A program made the translations under genes and the position numbers. From positions 2,023,501 through 2,087,500 of the forward strand of contig JARHVA010002685.1 in NCBI GenBank assembly GCA_037957365.1: 64,000 nucleotides of DNA, given 5' to 3'. Origin of the DNA: Torreya grandis (lineage: Eukaryota; Streptophyta; Pinopsida; Cupressales; Taxaceae). The notes under the pieces were generated by a model, which had not been told where the DNA came from, searched no databases, and saw nothing but the letters and a program-made list of their open reading frames with translations. Of this stretch, positions 1-10,711 are shown one piece after another (the first letter of the stretch is position 1; each line of letters starts with the position of its first letter).

Positions 1-107
1 AGTGAAAAGATGACTCTGAGGGTCATGAAAGTAAATAAGAGGAACCTATGGGTTGGGTGTCACAAGCCACACTCAACCTACCAATTTTCACATTTTATAT
101 GACTACA
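1..107 (-). repeat. 3' LTR of element A, partial (runs off the left edge)
   Basis: The sequence is a direct repeat of about 6831-6931, sharing the block GGGTTGGGTGTCACAAGCC and ending at TGACTACA. On the minus strand this is the first roughly 107 bases of the 3' LTR. The rest lies before position 1. Confidence 0.8.
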
Positions 108-121
108 TTTGCCCCTCTTTT
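108..121 (-). other. Polypurine tract of element A
   Basis: The plus strand reads TTTGCCCCTCTTTT, so the minus strand carries AAAAGAGGGGCAAA directly before the LTR start TGTAGTCA. This is the expected place and composition for the plus-strand primer of reverse transcription. Confidence 0.7.
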
Positions 122-454
122 ATTATAGTGATGCATCAAAGTGAAATACTAGGATGAAAAAATAGAAATTGTACCCAAACTTACTTGAAAGGGTGAATCT
201 CATAAATCTATGTGATGCTAGGTGCACATAGAGAGAGCACATTTTGAAGTGTAAATATGAAAAATAAAATAAATATTAGATAATTTATTACTCAATACAC
301 TATATCTAAAATAAGGACATAAAAAAGCTAGGTAGGAAAGAGAGAGGGGAAGAGAAAGGAATGAATACACCTCATTGGGTACATGAACTAATACAAAACT
401 TGTTGTGATTTTTAGTGATACTAATTAATTTTCAGTAATGCTAGATGATGTTAT

Positions 455-690
455 ACCAAGAGTAATATTGTGAATGGAGCTAAGTGATTAATTCCCTAAG
501 AGTGGCTCAAGAATGTAAAGGCTGACCCTTTAGCTCCATCATCACCCACTAAGTGAAGCTACATGATCAAAAATGTTATAATAAATGTTTGAACTGTGTG
601 TCCAATCCCTCTAATTAGGTGGCTCAATAATATAAAGGCTAGGTAGTCCTTTGGCTCCATCACTGCCTTGTGAAGTGAAGCTATGAACTG
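455..690. repeat. Diverged tandem duplication, about 120 bp period
   Basis: The block at about 500-566 (TGGCTCAAGAATGTAAAGGC, then CTTTAGCTCCATCA and AAGTGAAGCTA) recurs at about 620-690 (TGGCTCAATAATATAAAGGC, then CTTTGGCTCCATCA and AAGTGAAGCTA). Two copies are visible, lying in the non-coding part of element A. Confidence 0.65.
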
Positions 691-794
691 ATACTAGTAT
701 GAAATATGTGTCATATGATATGGCTTCTACATCCCATGAATTCTCTATAATCTAAAAATGTGGTGTGGATAGATAAATGTATGATGAGAACTAG

Positions 795-965
795 GCCACT
801 CTTTGCCACTCTAAAAGGTGGATATTAGGCTTGTATGAAAGCCACTATGAATCTAGGCACTAGGCTTATGTGAAAGCCACTCCAAAATGTGGATGTTAGG
901 CTTGTATGAAAGCCACTCTAAAAATATGCACTAGGCTTATGTAAAATCCACTCTAAAATGATGCT
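795..965. repeat. Tandem array, about 35 bp unit, 4-5 copies
   Basis: Units begin CCACT and end TAGGCTTGTATGAAAG or TAGGCTTATGTGAAAG. The two types alternate (GTGGATATTAGG versus GCACTAGG), giving a higher-order period of about 71 bp. This suggests expansion in pairs after an initial duplication. Confidence 0.75.
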
Positions 966-3289
966 AACCACCTACATATGTAATAAGGCATGCAACTATT
1001 GAGAATGCCTAGGTAATGTAATAAACTTATAAATAAAAGAAGGCAAATGTGCCATGCACATTGCTTCCAATCACTAGTGTTTGTAACATGGATTTTGATC
1101 TAGAAGTTATACCAATTGCCCTATCTAAAACTAGAAGCAAGAATAATCATGCCATGCCTAATGCCTCCTATATCTTTATTCTCTAAGAAAAATTGTACTA
1201 AAATTATTATATCTAAACAATTTTGAATGTGCAAAACTATAGTTGAACCTACTTTTCTACCTATTTTGGTAAAATTTGATTTTTTTGTTGTTTAGATAAG
1301 ATCATAAAAAATTGACACCCTATTGTTTAGTACGATAGTTTGATCTTATAACTATTATCCTAAGTTGATTCTAGTGATTGTTCTATAATTTTCACTATCT
1401 ACCTAGTTTATTCTACCTAGCTTGAAGTCTGGTTGCTATTCTAGGTGTTCTAAATGCTAATTTTTTCAACCGATAAGATATTTGATCTCTGCGATAAAAT
1501 CCTTATTTGTTTCCCCTTATTTTGAGGGTAGGAATGAAGACCCTATAATGATTGAACTCAGAAGAAATATCTTTGTAAGTGTGTTATTATGCAAAGATGC
1601 ATGTTATAGTAATGATAATTGACAAGATATCTTAAGATATAACATGGGTTGTAATGAGATAGTATTAGATCAACAAGGGTATAACTAGATAGATAGAATA
1701 ATGTAATAACATGTGCAATGTATTAAACTAAAATTTAAATTTGGCTAATTGTTAGTTATTAATTGTCAAGGAGGGATGGAGCATGATGTCCATCATGGCA
1801 TCCAAGAAGGCAAAAAAGTGCATGAGGTGGATCATGGAATTGTAAACAATGAGAAGCAAACAAGAAATAAGCATACATAGCAAGAAGCATACAAGAGTGG
1901 CCAATAGGCCAAGAAAACAAGGGACATAGACAAATGTCACTTAAACTATAAAGCAAGTATACAAGGCATGTTCAAATGCCATATACACATAAAATTGAAA
2001 TAAGCAAGTTGGCATGAAAACCACATTCAAAGAGAAGAGTACAAGTAAAATACATTAGAAAATTTCCTAAGGCACACAAAATAATAGAAGCAAAAGACCT
2101 TGGAAATGGTCCTAAGGCACATACAAGAGACAAAATAGGAACTGATAATTACAATCACATCTAGCTATGCAAAGAAAGAAAGGAAGGCATGTAATATACT
2201 AGAAAATACAATTACTTCTAACTAATCAAAGAAAGAAGTGAAAGTATGAAAGACATAGTATGAGATTAGGTATATGCTAAGAAATACATAAGTGTTATAT
2301 ACTAGTGAGTGTTGATAAATTAATTTATGCAAGCTAGTAATTAAAGTACATCAATATGATAAATAGAGTGTGTGGTGTAGGAATGACATAACCTAGATGG
2401 GGTAGTCATGTAGAAGATGCCCCCAGTGGGTAGATATATCGATGTGTATCTCGAATGTAGAAGTAGGATGCCCCCTCAATAGGTAGAGTGAAACAATCAA
2501 GGATATGGATATCACTGCACACACTCAAAGAAGATCAAGTGAAGCATGGTAATGTAGATAAATCAACAAATAATAGCATAGAGCAAAAAATGTGAGTCTA
2601 CCATTGTAGTATAAATGTAAATCATGGATAATGTTTATAATTGAAATGTTTTTAAAATGTTTGAATGTTTTTGTAATTTGAAATTTTATATTGTTTTTGG
2701 TATTTTTGATATAAGCTATGTAAAATCAAGCATAATAATACTATGTACAAGTAATATAAATAATAAATGATACTAACTAATGATTCTCATGTGAGACTCC
2801 CTATCATGGTGTCCTATATCATGGAGAGGGGTCATGTGTGATCATGAAGCATGATAGAAGGGCTGATACTATACCTCTAAAAGTTGTGTATGCTATAAAT
2901 GCCGTAAAATATTTAAAATAGAAAGTGACTATGCGGTCTTCCTATAAATTTTAAAAGTCGATACAATTTTAGGGCTCTTTGAGACCCATCTAGTAGTAGG
3001 AGAAAATCTCTGAACATGTGCTTTATGTGTAGAGGTATGAGACCTTAATGATATTGCTTTGGGTGTGAACACTATAATTAGAAGTTATCTAGAACCTAAA
3101 ACTATGGTTACTTTAAAAGAGACCTCTATATAAGTGTATGAACTCTCTATTCTAGAGATAGAGGCCTCAACTATGTCTAAATCTAAACTGGAGGAAGAAC
3201 TAGAACTGGTGGAGAAATTGAAACTAGTGGAGAAACTAAAACTGGAAACTACAAAGTAGAAGATGGCTCTGAAATGGGGAGTGGTAACT

Positions 3290-3767
3290 CATATGGAAGT
3301 CCACTAACTATAGAAACCTAATTAGAATGAATGAATTTCATGCATATTTGAACTATAGAAGGTAATCCTTGATGTTTTTGAATCTATGGTTGACCAAGAA
3401 ACATATCAAAAACTCTTACACTGGGAACAATAGTAAATGGTGTGTCCATGTGTGTTGGACCAACCTATAGAGGAAGTACAATCTTATAAAATAAGCTATG
3501 TATGTGCCCACTAAATCCACTGATAACTATGTCTATCAAGATAATATCCAAATTTGAATATCCCAAATGCTATAATAATTTCATAGTGTACATGTTCACA
3601 CTAGATCCATTATCTATGAGAACACTATGAATAAGATGAGTATGAATGTAAGCTCTGATAAAGAGTGCATGATAATCTGAATCATCTTTGACTATCTCTT
3701 GCTTTGAGAAAGAGATGGAAGGTCTATCTATAAATTTATAATTATATACACTAATCATGTTACTCAA
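3290..3767 (-). pseudogene. Element A aspartic protease remnant
   Basis: The minus strand has an open stretch from 3767 to 3570 ending in a retroviral-type aspartic protease motif, D-N-G-S-S at 3614-3600, within the hydrophobic context VLIDNGSSVNM. Past a stop the same frame continues with FLGQP (about 3402-3388), a stop where W is usual, and a segment like IHxxxxxPSxxxxxxKFI. This matches the LGRPWIH...PS...KFI end of the PR domain in the Tat/Athila branch of plant Ty3/gypsy. The enzyme would cleave the Gag-Pol polyprotein in the virus-like particle. At least two in-frame stops show it is dead. Confidence 0.7.
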
Positions 3768-4299
3768 AGGATGTAACTCAATTGAAGGTGCTTTATATGT
3801 ATCTGGTGGGGGATGTGTATGATATGAATGGTTAACACCTAATGTATCCCCTATCTCATGTTTAGAATGTTACAAAAAAGGATCTGAGAAGATTTTCAAA
3901 GCTTTATCCTATGTTTGCTTTGCCTGAGGAGGTTTAACCAAAGTGTCAAGATCAATAACATTTCCATATATCAAGTCTTGTATCTTGTGTCTCAAACTAA
4001 TTCATCTATTTATTTTATAGCTTACTGCCTTGTGAAACTCATAAAATGCATGTTGATCATATCCCCATGGAAAAGGTTTTGTTGGATCAGCTTCTTGAAT
4101 AAGAGGGAGAGATATTCTATTACATTACAAAAGCTACTATAAAACTTTGGTTGGAGGAATTGGTAGATTGGTAAATGTTTACTGAGGAGGTGCTAATAAG
4201 ACCACATGCTGAGGGGATTTGAAGCCACATTGATTGTAGATTAATTTTGACCCTTTCTATCATTGACCTTGAATTTGTATGGGACTTTTATGTTACTCT

Positions 4300-5238
4300 T
4301 TCTTATTGTTTATGATATACTTGTGTACTTGAGTTTTCCCATTACAATTAATTTGAATTTTGTTTCCTTTAGTGTATGACATAACTCAATGAAAGAAAAT
4401 AACCTTGTAAACATTATTGACTTGTGCAAAGCTGGTAGAATACTTTGTTTGAATAGATATTGTAACTCTTGATCAATAATGGGGCTAGTCATCTTAGCCA
4501 AGATATTCTTATATCAAAGAACATAATTTGTGAGATGCTCACTTGACCTTTGTTTCTATTGTAAAACTTGGTTGTAGGAAACCTTATCACCAATTTTAAT
4601 GCTGAAATGAGCTAGGAACATGTCAGTTAAAGGATTGAAAGCATTGACTGACTAATTTGGTATACTATAAAACCATTTTAGAGCATAATCCTTTAGACTT
4701 CATAGAAATAGCTTGGTTATTAGCTTGTCATTTGGTGCATAGTCCAAGCAAGATATGTGAAAATATCTCAAGTGTGTCTTTATATCACTCTTTCATCATA
4801 TAGAGTAAGCTTGGGTTGAACAAAACCTTGTGTCAAGGGTGTAGAAGCAATATGATGTACCAATGGTGCATGTAGTAGAAAAAAATAATCCAATGTCTAA
4901 GTAGTTATATTAGCACCTTTCTCAAGATGTATCACCTTGGATTGAAGAGATCTTATCTCTTGCACAAGGGCTACCACATCAGGAGACATAGATGTACTAG
5001 CTGTAGCTAGTAGCATAGAGGCAGGTTTGGATACTATATACGGTTGTTAAGACATAGTTGCCCACATAGTGTCATTTATAACTAGTTACTATATGGTTTG
5101 AGAATATTGACCATTTTAAACTTTTTATTGTTCCTATGGAAGTATTTTAAACATGTCATCTTGCATGTTAGGGTGTTTAGTTAAAATTTCTTGAAGTTCC
5201 CTTTTATCAATTTCATCAAAAATAGTGTATTGGGCCAT
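4300..5238 (-). pseudogene. Element A gag remnant
   Basis: A likely start Met lies at 5238 (MAQYTIFDEIDKRELQ), followed by an acidic helical stretch. After stops, a segment at about 4690-4440 carries the retrotransposon-gag pattern: WFYSIP, then SFxxLxxxFLxHF-like residues, an NQ-LQ-K-QRSSEHLTNYV segment and IxxELQYLFKQSILPAL. That is the W...F...F...Q...ESL...F order of the plant gag capsid domain. It would encode the structural protein of the particle. The frame is interrupted several times between 5130 and 4300. Confidence 0.65.
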
Positions 5239-5415
5239 TGTTAAAGTAGAAAAACAAATTGAAAATTGATTGAATATTTTTTTAATAAGTAATGCGTTAC
5301 ATAAATAGAGTACTAAATATAGGAAATGTAAAGTCCTAAAAACAACAAACTGGAAAGTGCATAAAAATGATACGAAGCTCACAAACATGTAAGGTGATAC
5401 CTCAAATAGAAAATA

Positions 5416-5697
5416 GGAGCTAGTATATGTAACTAGGTTTTTTAATGGAATTATTTTTAAAATTACTAAGGAATTTTAAAATTTGATGCAAATTTTTTAT
5501 TTAAATATGCAAGTAAAAAGTCAAAAAAATATAATAAAAATACTGGGAAAATATTGGGACCTAGTATGGGTAACTAGGGTTTGAAAGAAAATTATTTTAA
5601 AAGTTATACAAAATTTTAAAATTTAATGCTAATTTTTTATTTTATTATGTAGGTTAAAAATTATAAAAATATAGGAAAAATTATTAGGAAATTTACC
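5416..5697. repeat. Tandem duplication, 141 bp period, in element A leader
   Basis: GGAGCTAGTATATGTAACTAGG at 5416 recurs as GGACCTAGTATGGGTAACTAGG at 5557. The AT-rich body is shared (AATTTTAAAATTTGATGC versus AATTTTAAAATTTAATGC). It lies between the primer site and gag. Confidence 0.75.
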
Positions 5698-5954
5698 CTA
5701 GGGTATTTAGGTTTTTTATGCACAAATGAAGTAAGTTGTGTTAACCAAATGATTTAACAATTTTAGGAATATTGGAGTCCTATTCCTAATTTAGTTAAGG
5801 GTCTGAGTTATTTAAATAAATAAATAAATATGAAATAATTCATAAACTAATTTGTATAATTTGAGTGTAATTTTAATCTTTCTAAAAATAGTAATAAGGG
5901 AGAGAAAATAAGACTTAGTTGGAAACTAACTGAGACAACTATTGCAGGGTTTAA

Positions 5955-5984
5955 AATTCACTGTGGAGTATTAGGACACTATCA
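5955..5984 (-). other. Probable primer-binding site of element A (degenerate)
   Basis: The minus strand reads AGTGTCCTAATACTCCACAG, which resembles the TGGCGACTCC-type primer site seen intact in element D (20002). It sits where the 5' LTR should begin. The identity is weak because of substitutions. Confidence 0.4.
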
Positions 5985-6931
5985 TAAATTAGGATCTAGT
6001 CTTCATTTTATGATTGGATAGGAGCATCAAAATAGGACACCCTAGGGTCTAACACTATAGTCCTCTTCTACCACTATCGTCTAAGAAACTTGAGCTTTTT
6101 GGGTTTTATTCACAATGTCTATGTGAGCCTACCTATGAAATTTTGATTTCTAGATGTCCATGAAACTCCTTATAGAGTTAATTTAGTCTTCAAACCCTAG
6201 AATCCATTGTTCTTTAACAAACATTAGGAAATATGGGGGTTAGTATGGGTAAGATGCACTGAACATGTATCCACACCACTTTTATGGGTACACTACCTAG
6301 ATACCAATACTTCAAAGAGGGATCAAGCCAAATTTAGTTCTCCCACTTGATGTGTTTAATGTGATAGTGTGTATGAAGATGTAAAATCCTTAAACTAGGT
6401 ATGATTGAGGTGGCTAGGAACTAGTTTAAGGATTTGAATAAGCTTGTAGTAGTATTGGCTAGATATATGTAAAGAATAGGGAAGATTGCCTAAGTAGTCT
6501 TACTTGTATTCTTGATTGCTTTGTAATAATTACTAACCCCCTTCTAATTAAAATTTGAATGGAATTTTATATAGGTTTGTTGGTTATGGGTCAAATGTAT
6601 TCTTGCTAAACCAAAAATAAGGAGGATATGAACTAAAAATAATTGACTATTGGAGGTAAAAATTCACTTGGATAGGAGCACAAAAAATGGACACCCTAGG
6701 GTTTGATGCTATAGTCTAAGTTGGGCACTATAGTCTTGAAAGAACAAGACCTATGGGGATGGATTTATCATGAAAAAAGTAGTCTAGCTAAGCTAGAATC
6801 AGGTCTTGAAAGTCTATGAATGTTTGTGAATTAGTGACTATGAGGGTCATGATAGTAATAAAGAGGAACTTATGGGTTGGGTGTCACAAGCCACACTCAA
6901 ACTACTAATATTTACATTTTATATGACTACA
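5985..6931 (-). repeat. 5' LTR of element A (right copy; inner edge approximate)
   Basis: The outer edge at 6931 is set by the match to positions 1-107 and the TGACTACA end. The inner edge is inferred from the degenerate primer site. It contains an internal repeat: GGATAGGAGCATCAAAATAG with ACACCCTAGGGT at about 6018-6050, recurring as GGATAGGAGCACAAAAAATG with ACACCCTAGGGT at about 6672-6703. Confidence 0.6.
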
Positions 6932-9900
6932 ATTTTACATTCAAATTATCATTATAATGGGTTGTGTGTTATTTTTATTATGTGTATATAATATATTCTA
7001 GGTATATCATGTTTTTTATTTAATGACATCAACCTAAATTAAGGTTTTTTATCTTACTTGATGGATTTTTGGTAGATTCATAGATTAATTTTTTGATTTG
7101 ACTGTGTTATTTAAAATCTATGACTTGATGGATTTTTTTAGAACCATTTTTATAACTTTGTTGGTCTAATGTGTTGCATTAACTTAGTTCAATGTATTTT
7201 CATTATTTATTTTGGTTATATGGATGAAAATCCCTTGGTTTTGAATGAGTTTACACTATTACTTGGATGATATGGAAAAAACTTTGTTAGGTTCGACTAT
7301 GTAACTTTAAAATCATTCATTTTATTTGATAAGATGACTCTCTAGGTTGGTTTAATGAACTTTAGTTCTTCTCAAGTATTTATATTTAATTTTTGATGGA
7401 TTCATATTGGTATAAATCTAGTTTCCATGAATCTTAAAATATAGGGAATTGGATCTACCTAGATATTTCTTATGCTATTATTAAATACATGTTATTTTAG
7501 GCTTGGATGGAATATATTTACTAAATGTTAGTAGTTTTCCACTTTATTTTAAAATATAGAAACCTGTTAAGTCATGATGATTGCTTATTGGTTTTGTTGT
7601 GGTACTTAGTTGATTATTGATTATTTGGGAAGAAACTTAACATCGGCTTAGAATCTTGTTTTGTACTCTTAACCTTTCCCAATGACCCAAATACCTAACT
7701 CCACCATCCATATGATGGATGGAGTGGCTAGGGCCACCAATGGAGGGCTCATTAGGATGTAAGAGTGGGATTTGTTTCCTGTTTTAGTGTGTTTCTTTAT
7801 CCTACACTATGGAAATAGTGTTGGTGTAATTTTTGTTTATCGGTAGCATGTTAGTGTGAAATATAATTTTGATGTTTCTTAGGATATATATTTAATACTA
7901 TATTTTTTAATTTAAGCTATATGTTCAAATGTTTATTAAACCTTGAAATAAATTTATGTTGTATATAATTTTATTGTTAATTAAATATGAATATTAGATT
8001 ATTCTAATTTGATTAATGGTTGTGATGCTTTCTTCCATATCTGAGCTATTATAACTTGTATTTATAAATCTTATGACATGTATATATTGTTGAATATGAG
8101 TTGGGATATGAAGTATAAAATTTGAGTTATTTCTATTGATAATAGTTGTGTGATTTATTAAATCCTATTGGAAGAATGATTAGTGTATTTATACATGGAC
8201 TATGTTGATAACCATACAATGTTTTATTTATTATAATATGTTATCATATTAACTTTTATTTCTTTAAATAATTGTTGAAATAATTAGCAAGGTTTGGATT
8301 TTGAAATCTTTGATGTTAGTATATGAAAAATTAAATTGTGGTTATTATAATGCTAAGCCTATTTTGTGATTACTTCCCTTATATGAATTAGAAGAATATG
8401 TGTTACTAGTTGAAGTTGTAAATATTTATATAATCTAAACTGATATTAATATGTTATAGTTAACACATATTTAGTGTTATAAAGCATATAATTTGCTTTA
8501 ATAACATGTTATCAATTTTATTCTTGCATATTTATCCATTGTGAATGTCTTTAGTTAGACTAATTTATCTAGAGTTGTATCAAATAAATAAAAACTCACT
8601 TAGTCATAATGAGCTTAAGCATGGAGATTATAAGGAAAGTTATAAGCAATTTTGTTGACTATTATTCATTGGAACATGTAGTACTTTAATCTGTTAAGGA
8701 TTAAAGTTGCATGTTTTATTATAATACTCAAAGAGTTAGGACATATTTATATTGTCTCCATTGTTAACATTTTTATTTAGTATTACTTAACTAGTCATAT
8801 TATTGAAACATGGGATCATGAAGAATGGTTTATTTAGTATGGCAATTAGTTGTTGTGGATACATTTGGAATCAAAATTTATCTATTTTTGTACTTACATA
8901 AATTGATAGTTTTGAAAAAATTAAAATATTAATAAGTATGGTAGTTGATATAGAAACATGTATTTTGATTTCTAATCGGTGATAATTATTGAATCAAAAG
9001 AATGCAAATTTAAGTGATCTCTTATTATAATTATACAAGATACTATTTATCATTCATCATAATACCATCATTATTTTTTATTGTTGACTTCATGAAAAGT
9101 GGATATGATATAAAAGTAATGAGTTTTATCTTTCATATATGGAAAGTCAATAGATACTTAACATTAATAAGTTAGGTGTTACACTACCATAATATCTTAT
9201 GATTATATACCCAATTATGTGGAATTATCCATTATATAGACATTAGGTAAATTAAAATGTTGTGTATTTATTTGGTTGATATCTTGCTAATTTTGGATGT
9301 ACTAAAAGTGGTTACAAATATACATTAATATCAAGCATTTTTTTTTATTAAATCAAACATGTTATTAGTCCTTAATTTAACTATTATAAGGTTGTATGGT
9401 TCCATGACCATAAATCTAGATATTATGTTCTTATAACCTTAATAGGTAGCACTATTTGATTTGATTACACTATCTTTAGTGTACATCTTTAATAAAAAAT
9501 GGTTTAACTTTAGTTTCAATATTAAAACCATGAATTATAGATTAGTATGGGTATGAATGATGTTTTATAATAAGTGATTCTCTTACCTTGTGCTAATGTG
9601 AATATGATATTTGATATTATAATTTTGAATGTAATAATGTTTCTAATATGTTAGATAATGAATTATCATACTCATTTTTAGTAATTTGTTAATATTTAAT
9701 ATAGATCTTGGTTTATAGGGTTACTTGACTAAGTAATATTGACCACTTTGTCATAATTTATCTGGTGAACCATCAAGGAAAAACTGATTATCCATCCTAA
9801 CCTTTAATGCATAACCTATTAGATATAATGAGATACATAAGTAAGGTTAAATGACTTCAAATCAACCTATTAGGAAGAAACTTATTATGTATAAATTTTA

Positions 9901-10149
9901 GAGTTTATGAGTGTGTATATACACATTGATCACCCTAAACTATATAACTCCTAAAGGTAATATTGTTCCTTATAGCATTTTTTAAAGGTGATTTAACTTT
10001 GGATAAGGATAATAAAAAAATCATAATATTGTTTATGTTTATAAACATGTTAGTGCATGTTCAAGATGAATTTAATTAATTTTATCAAGTAGATAAAAGT
10101 GATTTGCATGTAGTTTTATCATCAGTTTAAAAAATATTTGGTTGTTTCA
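6932..10149 (+). repeat. 5' LTR of element B, right-hand part
   Basis: The region aligns along its length with 33875-37118 (for example GGGTTGTGTGTTATTTT at 6959 and 33898). It ends TTCA just before the primer site. The left part of this LTR is displaced by element A and lies off the window. There is no coding sequence, and it is very AT-rich. Confidence 0.75.
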
Positions 10150-10151
10150 TT

Positions 10152-10163
10152 TGGTATTAGAGC
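10152..10163 (+). other. Primer-binding site of element B (tRNA-iMet type)
   Basis: TGGTATTAGAGC differs at one base from TGGTATCAGAGC, the common plant retrotransposon site complementary to the 3' end of initiator tRNA-Met. It lies two bases after the LTR end at 10149. Confidence 0.8.
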
Positions 10164-10244
10164 ATGATTTTTACTCTAGGGAACTTTGAGGAATAAATTT
10201 TTAATTTGTAACCTACCTAAGTTGTTATTTTGTGACTTCTCAGG

Positions 10245-10706
10245 ATGGTTAGAATAATATCTAGTGGTGTCAACACCAATAATAACTAAGGTAATGACAT
10301 CCCAAGAAGAGGTAGAGTTAAATGTAAAGGCCATGGTTCCCATAATATTAATTATAATAGGAATGAACCACCACCCATCAACAATGTTGACAAAAATTAA
10401 ATCCCGTATTCTAATGTAGTTAGAAGTAATCTAACTAACAAGTATAAATAAGTCTCAATGGGATTTTTATATATTTGAATGTCATTCATGGTAATATTGA
10501 AAACCAATAATGTAGATTGAATAACCTTGAGGGTGTTTCCTATGAATATCAACCCAAACTAAAAAATGGATAAGTGGAGGAGCAAGTACTCCAAGAGTTG
10601 CCTTTGACAGTGGTTGATTCGATCATCAAGGAGATCAAAAATATTCCACCACCTATATTTTTAGTTGTAGAATATTATAATTTACTATATGGATAACTTG
10701 TGACAT
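10245..10706 (+). pseudogene. Element B gag, N-terminal part
   Basis: The start ATG at 10245 gives MVRIISSGVN followed by an Arg/Gly-rich segment (RRGRVKCKGHGS). Chromovirus gag proteins of the Tekay group commonly begin MVRTRS with Gly/Arg repeats. Stops occur soon after. The frame is cut at 10711 by insertion of element C and resumes at 28176. The product would be the capsid protein. Confidence 0.55.
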
Positions 10707-10711
10707 TTCAT

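Larger units (their letters stand above)
122..3290 (-). other. Non-coding 3' part of element A
   Basis: About 3.2 kb lies between the protease remnant and the polypurine tract, where RT, RNase H and integrase would normally be. I find no RT catalytic box, no integrase zinc finger and no reading frame over about 65 codons. It contains two families of short tandem repeats (described separately) and otherwise AT-rich, low-complexity-like DNA. It may be a replaced or rearranged segment carried by a non-autonomous family. Confidence 0.55.
1..6931 (-). mobile_element. Element A: Tat-like Ty3/gypsy element with gag and PR only, inserted in element B's 5' LTR
   Basis: Positions 1-107 and about 6831-6931 are direct copies of one another and both end in TGACTACA, which reads TGTAGTCA on the minus strand, a proper LTR start. 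A purine tract (minus strand) abuts 107, so the left copy is the 3' LTR and the element reads right to left. Between them lie gag (about 4300-5238) and protease (about 3290-3767) remnants. No RT, RNase H or integrase is recognisable in the remaining 3.2 kb. Position 6932 onward aligns with the 3' LTR of element B at about 33875, so A was inserted inside B's 5' LTR. The other end and the target duplication lie outside the window. Confidence 0.8.

Noticed and set aside
1752..1956. Hydrophobic minus-strand open frames of 62 and 65 codons
   Set aside because: Two overlapping frames in an AT-rich non-coding part of element A. No domain, no conserved context.
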